This document shows positions 14,347 to 21,563 of a stretch of DNA of 28,928 nt, piece by piece (the first letter of the stretch is position 1; every line of letters begins with the position of its first letter). The notes under the pieces are model-generated. The model was given only the letters and a program-made list of their open reading frames with translations, searched no databases and was not told the origin of the DNA. Origin of the DNA: DATHVR01 sp035461175 (GTDB lineage: Bacteria; Actinomycetota; Acidimicrobiia; Spongiisociales; ZC4RG35); NCBI GenBank assembly GCA_035461175.1, contig DATHVR010000155.1:1-28928 (forward strand), written 5' to 3'. The position numbers were made by a program, and so were the translations under genes.

Positions 14347-15624
14347 ATGCGCCTGCGATCCCTGACCACCTCGCTGCTCGCAGCCTCACTCGTCACCGGC
14401 GGCCTTCTTCCGGTTTCGGCCGCCTCCGCCGCCGACGACACCCCCGCCGCCCGGGCGGCGAGTTGGATCGCCCGCGAACTCGCCTCGCCCACACCCGAGT
14501 TCGACCAGTTCGGGGTGGCGGCGGCCCGCACCGACGTCGTCTTCGCGCTTGCCGCCACCGACCGCGAGCAGGGAGCGGCCCGCCGCGCCCTGGCCGAGCT
14601 GACGGCAGGCGGGGCCGAGTACATCGGACCGGAGGAGGCGCCCCTGGCCGGGCCGCTGGCAAAGGTGCTCCTCGCCGCCTCCATCGCGCACGAGGAACCG
14701 GTCGGGGACATGGTGCCGATGCGCAACCTCGAGGTGGAACTGCGTGAGCTGCAGGGCCCCGACGGCGGATTCGCCGCCGATGTCTTCAGCCACGCCCTGG
14801 CCATGATCGCCCTCGCCTCCACCGGGGATGGCGTGCCCGCCTCCGCCACCGGGTGGCTGGAGGAGCGCCAGCGCCCGGACGGTGCGTGGGCAAGCGACTT
14901 CGCCCCCGACTTCCCCGACATCGATGTCACCGCCGTTGCGCTCCAGGCGGCGGTGGCCGCCGGAGCGGGCGCGGCGGTGGAGGCGGCGGCCGGATTCCTG
15001 GTGGCGGAGCAGAACCCCGACGGATCCTGGCCCAGCCCGTTCGGAGAGCCGAACGCCAACACCGCCGGGGTCGGCGCCCATGCCCTGCGGGCGGCCGGGC
15101 GGACCGCCGCCGCCGACCTGGCGACGGAGTTCGTCGTCGCGCTCCAGACCGGAGACGGCGGGATCCGCTTCACCGCCGCCGACACCGCCCCTAACGGTTA
15201 CGCCACCCTTCAGGGTGCCTTGGCCTTTGCCTCCCGCCCCCTCCACGAACTGGAGATCAGGCCGTTCGCCGACGTCGACTGGGACGACACCTTCGCCCGG
15301 GAGATCGAGTGGCTGGTCGACTCCGGCATCACCCGCGGCTGCAGCACCAACGACTTCTGTCCCGACGAGCAGGTGACCCGCGCCCAGATGGCCGCCTTCC
15401 TCCACCGCGCCCTCGACGGCAGCCTGGGTGACATCGCCGATACCGGACCCGACTTCACCGACCTCTCCGGCTCGGTCTTCACAGACGACATCCAATGGCT
15501 CGCCGCCACCGGCATCACCCGCGGCTGCACCGACGACCGCTACTGCCCCGACGATCCCGTCACCCGCGGCCAGATGGCTGCCTTCCTGTACCGCGCCCTG
15601 ATCGAGATGGGAAACCCCCGATAG
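14347..15624 (+). CDS. Secreted alpha/alpha-barrel (terpene-cyclase/transcobalamin-like) protein with two SLH domains
   Basis: 425 aa. A signal peptide (1-28, MRLR start, hydrophobic core, cleavage near ASA-AD) exports it. Residues 35-300 form helical repeats with DG(G/S/A)(F/W/I) signatures: LQGPDGGF (135-142), RQRPDGAW (174-181), EQNPDGSW (221-228) and LQTGDGGI (266-273). This is the pattern of the squalene-cyclase/prenyltransferase barrel, also the alpha domain of intrinsic factor and transcobalamin. Two SLH domains (about 306-356 and 370-417) end it, each with a Cys pair (GCSTNDFC, GCTDDRYC) and a VTRxQMAAFLxRAL motif; they should bind the cell wall. A secreted protein is unlikely to be a cyclase, and the riboswitch argues for corrinoid binding, which is inferred. 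SD gaggaagga precedes the ATG. Confidence 0.88.
   Translation: MRLRSLTTSLLAASLVTGGLLPVSAASAADDTPAARAASWIARELASPTPEFDQFGVAAARTDVVFALAATDREQGAARRALAELTAGGAEYIGPEEAPLAGPLAKVLLAASIAHEEPVGDMVPMRNLEVELRELQGPDGGFAADVFSHALAMIALASTGDGVPASATGWLEERQRPDGAWASDFAPDFPDIDVTAVALQAAVAAGAGAAVEAAAGFLVAEQNPDGSWPSPFGEPNANTAGVGAHALRAAGRTAAADLATEFVVALQTGDGGIRFTAADTAPNGYATLQGALAFASRPLHELEIRPFADVDWDDTFAREIEWLVDSGITRGCSTNDFCPDEQVTRAQMAAFLHRALDGSLGDIADTGPDFTDLSGSVFTDDIQWLAATGITRGCTDDRYCPDDPVTRGQMAAFLYRALIEMGNPR
15609..15624 (+). other. Junction with slippery-type heptamer and overlapping ATAG
   Basis: The last codons of the SLH protein are ATG GGA AAC CCC CGA TAG. G-GGA-AAC (15609-15615) is in the phase required for -1 frameshifting, and -1 is the frame of the next gene. 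The stop also overlaps an ATA codon in that frame. No ATG, GTG or TTG lies at the expected start of the next gene. A stem of 5 bp (gcccg/cgggc) follows 11-12 nt downstream. How the next gene starts is unresolved. Confidence 0.4.
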
Positions 15625-16463
15625 CCGCCCGGACCACCCCCTCGGGCCGTCGGCGTCCCGGCCTCGCCGCCTTCACGTTGATGGTGGCGCTGGCCGTGCT
15701 AGGCCCGGCCGCCCCCGCCGGGGCCGCCGCTTGTGACCCGGGTGGCGGTACCACGGTGGTGGTCGACTTCGGTGCGCTCGGTGGCGGGGTGCGAACCGGG
15801 TGCGCCCCCAGCGCCGGCACCGGCTTCGACGCCCTGGCCCAGGCAGGATTCGACGTGGTGCGGGTGCAGTCGAACCCGGCCTTCGTGTGTCGCATCGACG
15901 GCCGGCCCGGAGCGGACACCGAGGACTGCGCCGACACCCCTCCCGCCACCGGCTTCTGGTCCTACTGGACCGCCCAGCTCGGGGGCGAGTGGCGAATGTC
16001 GTCCGCCGGGGCGGCCGGCCCGATCCAGGGCGACCTGGAGGGCTGGGCCTTCTCCACCGGGGCCACCACTGCCCCCGCCTTGGCGGTTCCCCCGGCTCCC
16101 TCCACCACCACTACGGCCGCCCCGACCACGACCACGACGACGACCACCACCACCACCACGACTACGGCCGCCCCGACTACGACTACGACCGCTCCGCCCC
16201 CCGCCACCACCGCCCCCACCACCTCGACTTCGGCCACCACCAGCACCACAATCAGCACCACCACCACCACGCCGACCACCACCACCGCGCTCCCCACCCC
16301 TACCTCCACCCCCACCACGTCAATTTCCGCCACCGGCCCCACCACCATCGCCCCGCCCGCTTCCCCCGAATCCGGCGGGGGCGGCTTCGTGGCCGGGGCG
16401 GCAGTGGTGGGAGCCGTCGCCGCCGCCGCGGCGGTGGCCTGGCGACGGAGGGCGGCGCCATGA
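15621..16463 (+). CDS. Secreted beta-domain protein (DUF4430/transcobalamin-C-like) with Thr-rich stalk and membrane anchor
   Basis: About 280 aa if counted from 15621. A signal peptide (RRRPGLAAFTLMVALAVLG, cleavage near AGAAA) leads to a 110-residue domain with VVVDFG, GFDALAQAGFDVV, FVCRIDGRPG and GFWSYWTAQLGGEW, then EGWAF. This resembles DUF4430, the fold of the C-terminal beta domain of transcobalamin. Four Cys may form disulfides. About 100 residues of Thr/Pro/Ala follow, then GGGGFVAGAAVVGAVAAAAAVAW and a basic RRR tail: a wall-spanning stalk and membrane anchor. No LPXTG motif. The start is uncertain. Usable ATG, GTG or TTG codons are only at 15495 (deep inside the previous gene) or 15678-15684 (which would drop the Arg-rich n-region); 15621 is an ATA. 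It overlaps ecfT by ATGA. A B12-binding role is inferred from family and context. Confidence 0.75.
   Translation: MAARTTPSGRRRPGLAAFTLMVALAVLGPAAPAGAAACDPGGGTTVVVDFGALGGGVRTGCAPSAGTGFDALAQAGFDVVRVQSNPAFVCRIDGRPGADTEDCADTPPATGFWSYWTAQLGGEWRMSSAGAAGPIQGDLEGWAFSTGATTAPALAVPPAPSTTTTAAPTTTTTTTTTTTTTTAAPTTTTTAPPPATTAPTTSTSATTSTTISTTTTTPTTTTALPTPTSTPTTSISATGPTTIAPPASPESGGGGFVAGAAVVGAVAAAAAVAWRRRAAP
16101..16288 (+). repeat. ACN triplet-rich stretch coding a Thr stalk
   Basis: A run of acc, acg and act codons, including 14 consecutive Thr codons, encodes the low-complexity stalk of the beta-domain protein. Codons are mixed, so this is selected composition as well as triplet slippage. Length is likely to vary between strains. 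The strongly biased DNA also yields long His-rich and Val-rich shadow frames. Confidence 0.85.
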
Positions 16464-17536
16464 CCCGCCGCGTCCATGCCGGCGCCTGGTGGGCATGGGC
16501 GGTGTTCCTCGCTTTCGCCGCCACCCGCACCACCAATCCCATCCTCCTCGGTCTGATCGTGGCGGTGGCCATGCTGGTGGTGGCGACCCACCGCCCTCCC
16601 GCCGCCGGGACCGGTTTCCGCCTCTATCTGGGTCTGGCACTGGTCGTGGTCGCCATCCGGATCGGGTTCCGGATCCTGCTCGGGGGCGACTTCGGCGACC
16701 GGGTTCTGGTGACGCTTCCCGAATTCGGGGGTTCGGGAGGGATCGCACTGGGCGGACCGGTGACACTGGAGGAGACCCTGTCCGGCGCCTACGAAGGCCT
16801 CCGTCTGGCCACGATCATCATCTGCGTCGGCGCCGCCAACACCCTGGCCGACCCCCGGCGCCTCCTCGCCTCCTTCCCGAAGGCCCTGGGCGGGGTGGCG
16901 GCAGCGGTGGCGGTGGCCCTCTCGCTCGCCCCGCAATTGATCGAGTCGGTCAACCGGGTGCGGGCCGCCCGACGGCTGCGCGGTGAGCAGGCCGGGCGTG
17001 TCCGGGCCTTCCGCGCCCTCCTGGTCCCGGTGCTCGAGGACACCCTCTCCCGATCGATGGCCCTGGCCGCCTCCATGGACGGCCGCGGCTTCGGGCGCGA
17101 TGGCTCGATCGGTTCGGTCCCGATGCCGGCCCGCATCGTGGCCTACGCCGGGCTGGGCTCGGTGCTGGCCGGCATGTCCCTTCTCATCTCCACCCGGGCC
17201 GTCGGTTTTGCCGCTCTCCTGCTCGTTGCCGGTCTCGTCGCCACGGTGGCGGCGCTGGTGATTCGGGGCCGGGGAATCGCCCGTTCCCGTTACCGACCCG
17301 ACTCCTGGGGCGGAAACGAGTGGGCCATCTCCTTCTCAGGCGCGGCGGTGGCCGCGGGGATGGTCGTGCTGGCAACGGTGTCGCCCGCCCAGCTCCATCC
17401 TGCCCTCGAGCCGCTGACGTGGCCGGTGGCCGGGCCGCTCGGACTGGGGGCGGTGCTGGTGGCCGCCCTCCCGGCGCTGATCACTCCGCGCCGGCCCTCG
17501 CCCGTGCTGGCGGCACCGGAAAGGCTGGCGGCATGA
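16460..17536 (+). CDS. ecfT: ECF transporter transmembrane (T) component
   Basis: 358-aa integral membrane protein of the CbiQ/EcfT family, the scaffold that links the ATPases to the substrate-binding S component. Hydrophobic segments lie at about 10-45, 55-75, 112-128, 143-160, and several more after 225. The two cytoplasmic coupling motifs that contact the ATPase grooves are visible as RAARRLRG (168-175) and AASMDGRGFGR (203-213). The ATG overlaps the stop of the beta-domain gene (ATGA), and its own TGA overlaps the ecfA ATG, so the genes are translationally coupled. It is longer than typical EcfT (about 260 aa) through a C-terminal extension with additional hydrophobic segments, ending in a Pro/Arg-rich tail. 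Context assigns it to B12 uptake. Confidence 0.88.
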   Translation: MTRRVHAGAWWAWAVFLAFAATRTTNPILLGLIVAVAMLVVATHRPPAAGTGFRLYLGLALVVVAIRIGFRILLGGDFGDRVLVTLPEFGGSGGIALGGPVTLEETLSGAYEGLRLATIIICVGAANTLADPRRLLASFPKALGGVAAAVAVALSLAPQLIESVNRVRAARRLRGEQAGRVRAFRALLVPVLEDTLSRSMALAASMDGRGFGRDGSIGSVPMPARIVAYAGLGSVLAGMSLLISTRAVGFAALLLVAGLVATVAALVIRGRGIARSRYRPDSWGGNEWAISFSGAAVAAGMVVLATVSPAQLHPALEPLTWPVAGPLGLGAVLVAALPALITPRRPSPVLAAPERLAA

Positions 17537-19131
17537 TCCGATTCGACTCGGTCACCTTCACCTATCCCGACGCCGACCGCCCCGCCCTGTCGGACGTCCA
17601 CCTCCACGTGCCTGAGGGCGAACTGGCCCTGGTGATCGGGCCGACCGGGTCCGGGAAGACCACCCTGTTGCGAACCATCAACGGCCTGGTTCCCCGATTC
17701 AGCGGCGGGACCCTGGCCGGCACCGTGACGGTGGGGGGCCGGGACACCTCCCGTCTCCCGGTCCGGGAGATGTCGGATCTAGTCGGCTACGTCGCCCAGG
17801 ACCCGGCCGCCGGGTTCGTCACCGCCACCGTGGAGGAAGAGCTCGCCTACACCATGGAACAACTGGGACTCGACTCCCAGACCATGCGCCGGCGGGTGGA
17901 GGAGATCCTCGACCTGCTCGGCCTGGCCCCGCTGCGGGGACGTCCCCTCAAGAGCATCTCGGGCGGGGAGGCGCAGCGGGTGGCACTGGGGGCGGTCCTC
18001 ACCTCCCATCCCCGGGTGACGGTCCTCGACGAGCCCACCTCGGCCCTCGACCCGACCGCCGCCGAAGAGGTGCTGGCCGCCATCACCCGCATCGTCCACG
18101 ACCTCGGCACCACCGTGGTGCTGGCCGAGCACCGCCTGGAACGAGTGATCCAGTACGCCGACTCGGTGATCCGCCTCCATCCCGACGGCCGCGCCGGCGC
18201 GGGTGCTCCCGCCGCCATGATGGCCGACACGGCGATCGTGCCGCCGGTGGTGCGGCTGGGTCGCCTGGCGGGCTGGAATCCGCTTCCGCTGTCGGTGCGT
18301 GACGCCCGCCGGCGAGCAGTCGACCTGCCCCCGCTGGAACCCCCGGCGCCTGCAGCCCCCGGCCCGGCTCGGGCCGTGGCCGAAGTCCGCGACGTGAGCT
18401 TCAGCTACGGAGGTGGCGACGCCGCCCTCAGCGACCTGACGTTCTCACTCCACGAGGGCGAGGCGGTGGCCTTGATGGGCCGCAACGGCGCCGGCAAGAC
18501 CACGCTGCTGTGGGCCCTCCAGGGCGGGCGGAAGCCCGACCGGGGCCGGGTCCTGATCCAGGACGCCGAACCGTCGACCCTGTCCCCGGCCGAGGCGCTA
18601 CGCCGGGTGGCGCTCGTCCCCCAGAATCCGGGCGACCTCCTCTACCTCGAATCGGTCGCCGAGGAGTGCGCCGCCGCCGACCGGGCCGCCGGGGCCCGGC
18701 CCGGCGCCTGCCATCGGCTGGTGGAAGAGATCCTGGGCCCGACCGACCCCCGGGCCCATCCGTCCGACCTTTCCGAAGGTCAGCGACTGGGGCTGGCGCT
18801 GGGAATCCAGCTCGCCGCCCGGCCCCGGCTCATCCTCCTCGACGAGCCCACCCGCGGTCTCGACTACGCGGCCAAGGAACGGCTGGGCGGAGTGCTGGCC
18901 CGGCTGGCAACGGAGGGCGCGTCGATCCTGGTCGCCACCCACGACGTCGAGTTCGTGGCCGAGTTCGCCCACCGGGTGTTGGTGATGGCCGACGGCGAGA
19001 TCGTGGCCGACGGCTCCACTCCCGACATCGTCGTCGCATCCCCCACCTTCGCCCCCCAGGTGGCCAAGATCCTCGGTCCCGGCGGGTGGCTCACCGTGTC
19101 GGACGTGGCCCGTGCCCTGGAGGCGGTGTGA
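17533..19131 (+). CDS. ecfA: ECF transporter ATP-binding protein, two fused ABC domains
   Basis: 532 aa containing both ATPases (EcfA1 and EcfA2 equivalents) in one chain. Domain 1: Walker A GPTGSGKT (36-43), Q-loop Gln89, signature ISGGEAQ (142-148), Walker B VTVLDE (162-167). A linker of about 50 residues (roughly 230-280, Pro/Ala-rich) follows. Domain 2: Walker A GRNGAGKT (316-323), Q-loop near VPQNPGD (362-368), signature LSEGQ (413-417), Walker B LILLDE (433-438). The second signature has Glu in place of the first Gly of LSGGQ. ATP hydrolysis powers uptake through EcfT and the S component. Four-base overlap with ecfT (ATGA) and GTGA overlap with the S gene show a single operon. Confidence 0.94.
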   Translation: MIRFDSVTFTYPDADRPALSDVHLHVPEGELALVIGPTGSGKTTLLRTINGLVPRFSGGTLAGTVTVGGRDTSRLPVREMSDLVGYVAQDPAAGFVTATVEEELAYTMEQLGLDSQTMRRRVEEILDLLGLAPLRGRPLKSISGGEAQRVALGAVLTSHPRVTVLDEPTSALDPTAAEEVLAAITRIVHDLGTTVVLAEHRLERVIQYADSVIRLHPDGRAGAGAPAAMMADTAIVPPVVRLGRLAGWNPLPLSVRDARRRAVDLPPLEPPAPAAPGPARAVAEVRDVSFSYGGGDAALSDLTFSLHEGEAVALMGRNGAGKTTLLWALQGGRKPDRGRVLIQDAEPSTLSPAEALRRVALVPQNPGDLLYLESVAEECAAADRAAGARPGACHRLVEEILGPTDPRAHPSDLSEGQRLGLALGIQLAARPRLILLDEPTRGLDYAAKERLGGVLARLATEGASILVATHDVEFVAEFAHRVLVMADGEIVADGSTPDIVVASPTFAPQVAKILGPGGWLTVSDVARALEAV

Positions 19132-19934
19132 AGGTCATCCCGCTCCCCCGCCGTTCGGCCCTGGTCCTGATCGGGGCCGCCGTCGCCACCCTGCTTGCCT
19201 TCGCCTGGCCGCTCTTCACCGCCCCCTCCAGCGCCCTCGCCCAGACCGACGTGGCTCCCCTCATCTTCGCCCTCGTCCTACCCCTGGTGGCGGGGGTGGT
19301 GGTGGTCGAGATCTCCGGAGGCGGTCTGGACGCCAAGACGGTGGCAATGCTGGGAGTGCTCTCGGCACTGGGAGCCATCCTGCGACCGATCGGGGCCGGG
19401 ACCGGCGGAGTCGAACTGGTCTTCTTCATGATCGTGCTGGGAGGACGGGTGTTCGGGCCGGGATTCGGTTTCATCCTCGGCTGCACGACGCTGTTCGTGT
19501 CCGCCCTCATCACCGCCGGGGTGGGCCCGTGGTTGCCCTATCAGATGCTGGGGGCGGCATGGATCGGCCTCGGCGCCGGGCTGTTGCCCCGGGTGCGGGG
19601 GCATGGCGAGCTGGCGGTGCTGGCCGCATACGGGGCGGTGGCCTCGGTGGCTTATGGCCTGTTGATGAACCTGTCGTTCTGGCCTTTCACCCTGGGGGCC
19701 GACACCTCGCTGTCGTTCGTCGCCGGCGCTCCGCTCCTCGACAACCTGGGCCGCTTCGGCGTCTTCAGCCTGGTCACCTCACTGGGATGGGAGGTGGGGC
19801 GGGCCCTGACCACGGTGGTCATGATCGCACTGTTGGGGGGAATCGTCCTGCGCTCGTTGCGCCGGGTTTCCGACCGAGCCGCCTTCCAGACCCCGGCCGT
19901 GTTCGAGCCGGCCCCGGGTCACAGCGACACGTAG
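19128..19934 (+). CDS. ecfS: ECF transporter substrate-binding (S) component, probably cobalamin
   Basis: 268 aa from a GTG that overlaps the ecfA stop (GTGA). About six membrane segments, with long hydrophobic stretches at 10-35, 43-60, 70-90, 95-115, 120-150 and 165-195, and a later one near 225-240. The block FMIVLGGRVFGPGFGFILG followed by a run ending VGPWLPYQMLG is, as far as I recall, typical of an actinobacterial S-component family found next to these EcfT and EcfA types. Small-residue patterns near the N-terminal helix suit docking on EcfT. The substrate is inferred from the riboswitch and the transcobalamin-like partners, as in the cobalamin-type CbrT S components; the sequence alone does not show it. 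Its last 16 bp overlap the convergent serA 3' end. Confidence 0.82.
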   Translation: MKVIPLPRRSALVLIGAAVATLLAFAWPLFTAPSSALAQTDVAPLIFALVLPLVAGVVVVEISGGGLDAKTVAMLGVLSALGAILRPIGAGTGGVELVFFMIVLGGRVFGPGFGFILGCTTLFVSALITAGVGPWLPYQMLGAAWIGLGAGLLPRVRGHGELAVLAAYGAVASVAYGLLMNLSFWPFTLGADTSLSFVAGAPLLDNLGRFGVFSLVTSLGWEVGRALTTVVMIALLGGIVLRSLRRVSDRAAFQTPAVFEPAPGHSDT

Positions 19935-21496
19935 CGGGCCTCTTCGATCCCTTCCAGGCGCCGCAACTCGGCCAACTGATCCTCGCTCAGGGGGTCGTCG
20001 AGATTCAAGCCCATCATGGCGGCATCCCCGGTACCCGGAGCGCGTCCCACCACCATGTTGGCGATATTGACGCCGAGAGTGCCCAGGAAGCTGCCCAGCC
20101 GGCCGATGACGCCGGGGATGTCGGCGTTGCGCACCACCAGCATCTTCTCGGAGACCGGCAGCTCCACGTCGTGGCCCATGATCTCGACCAGGGTGGGCCC
20201 CTTGCGGGCCCGGGTGGCCGCCACCGAGACCTCGCGCCCCGCCACCGTCCCCCGCACCCCGATCACCGACTGGTAGTCGTCGGCGGTGTCGGTGGTCTCC
20301 TGGTCGACGGAGATGCCGTGCTGGGCGGCGAGAGCGGGAGCGTTGACATAGGTCACCGGGCGGGAGGAGACCGCCGATAGAGCACCCTTGGTCACCGCCA
20401 GCGAGATCGGCCGCACCTCGCCGGCCCCGATCCGGCCCGCCACCCGCACCGTCATCCGGTCGGGGAGTCCTCCGGCCAGGGCCGTGAAGACCTTGCCCAG
20501 TTGCTCGGCCACGGCCAGGTAGGAGGCGACGTCATCGGGCACCGAAGTCCCCAGGTCGACGTTGACGGCCGACATCACCAATTCGCCCCGCAGGGCCGCC
20601 GCCACCGCCTCGGCCACGTCGGTGCCGGCCTTGTCCTGGGCCTCGGTGGTCGAGGCTCCCAGGTGGGGTGTGACCACCACCTCGGGCATCGAGAACAGGG
20701 GCGAATCGGTCAGGGGCTCGGTGGCGAAGACGTCGAGCGCCGCCCCCGCCACCCGTCCTTCCCGGATCGCCTCGGCCAGCGCGACCTCGTCGAGGATGCC
20801 GCCGCGGGCGGCGTTGACGATTCGCACCCCGGACTTGACCCGCGCCAGCGCCTCCTTGCCGATCAAGCCGGCGGTGTCGGGGGTCCGGGGCAGGTGGATG
20901 GTGATGAAATCCGAGCGGGCCAGGAGTTCGTCCAGGTCGACCATCTGCACCCCGAGCCGCCGGGCCCGATCCTCGGTGACGTAGGGGTCGTAGGCGATGA
21001 GGTGCATTCCGAACGCCAGGGCCCGTTGCGCCACCAGCGTGCCGATCCGGCCCAGACCCACCACACCCAGGGTCTTGCCGTGCAGTTCCACGCCCTGGAA
21101 ACTCGACCGCTCCCACGCCCCGGATCGCAGCGAGGCGTCGGCCCGGGGGACGTTGCGAGCCTGGGCCAGCATCAGGGCGAGGGCGTGCTCGGCGGCCGAG
21201 ATGATGTTGGCCTGCGGGGCGTTGACGACGATGATCCCGGCCTCGGTGGCCGCCTCCACGTCGATGTTGTCGACCCCGATGCCGGCCCGGCCGATGACCC
21301 GCAGCCGTGGGGCGGCGGCGATCATCTCGGCGTCGACATCGGTGGCCGACCTGACCACCAGACCCTCGGCGTTCCCGAGCAGCGCCAGCACCTCGCTCCG
21401 CTCGGCGCCGACGGCGACCACCACTTCACACGACTCGCGGAGGGTCTCGATCCCGGCTTCGGCGATCTTCTCGGCGACGACGACCTTGGAATTCAT
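19919..21496 (-). CDS. serA: D-3-phosphoglycerate dehydrogenase
   Basis: 525 aa, the long PGDH form that oxidises 3-phosphoglycerate to 3-phosphohydroxypyruvate, the first step of serine synthesis. The NAD-binding site is VVGLGRIGTL (145-154). Catalytic residues are Arg231 in NAARGGILDE, Glu260 in FATEPL and His278 in TPHLGAST. After the catalytic unit an intervening domain (about 315-445) leads to a C-terminal ACT domain (MLVVRNADIPGVIGRLGSFL, about 452-471, to the end), where serine usually inhibits allosterically. I start at the ATG at 21496, where family similarity begins; the frame stays open further but lies opposite the thioesterase gene. A weak AGAGG abuts the start, with GAGAAT 6 nt upstream. 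Confidence 0.96.
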   Translation of the reverse strand: MNSKVVVAEKIAEAGIETLRESCEVVVAVGAERSEVLALLGNAEGLVVRSATDVDAEMIAAAPRLRVIGRAGIGVDNIDVEAATEAGIIVVNAPQANIISAAEHALALMLAQARNVPRADASLRSGAWERSSFQGVELHGKTLGVVGLGRIGTLVAQRALAFGMHLIAYDPYVTEDRARRLGVQMVDLDELLARSDFITIHLPRTPDTAGLIGKEALARVKSGVRIVNAARGGILDEVALAEAIREGRVAGAALDVFATEPLTDSPLFSMPEVVVTPHLGASTTEAQDKAGTDVAEAVAAALRGELVMSAVNVDLGTSVPDDVASYLAVAEQLGKVFTALAGGLPDRMTVRVAGRIGAGEVRPISLAVTKGALSAVSSRPVTYVNAPALAAQHGISVDQETTDTADDYQSVIGVRGTVAGREVSVAATRARKGPTLVEIMGHDVELPVSEKMLVVRNADIPGVIGRLGSFLGTLGVNIANMVVGRAPGTGDAAMMGLNLDDPLSEDQLAELRRLEGIEEARYVSL

Positions 21497-21502
21497 CCTC
21501 TG

Positions 21503-21508
21503 ATTCTC
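21503..21508 (-). promoter_or_regulatory. Possible -10 box of serA
   Basis: Minus strand GAGAAT ends 6 nt before the serA ATG, and a TTTCGC lies 17 nt further upstream. Position again fits a leaderless message. The match is weaker than at the other genes. Confidence 0.25.
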
Positions 21509-21549
21509 GCCGCAGTTGCAACCGAGCGAAAACCGGCTGATGGGCGATG

Positions 21550-21555
21550 TAGCCT
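21550..21555 (+). promoter_or_regulatory. Possible -10 box of the 21564 thioesterase gene
   Basis: TAGCCT, 8 nt before the ATG at 21564. No Shine-Dalgarno and no clear -35. Confidence 0.25.
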
Positions 21556-21563
21556 TCCCGGCC

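Noticed and set aside
13550..14389. 280-codon N-terminal extension of the S9 peptidase
   Set aside because: It lies opposite pgpA and the riboswitch, shows no family similarity and has low-complexity shadow character; the fold begins at the TTG at 13549.
14347..15240. True squalene or terpene cyclase
   Set aside because: The protein is exported, short and ends in SLH domains, and I see no DxDD-type catalytic motif; the B12 riboswitch fits a binding role better.
15800..16459. His-rich metal-binding protein or domain fused to EcfT
   Set aside because: The His runs arise from reading the Thr-stalk codons in another frame; ecfT starts at 16460 with an ATGA overlap.
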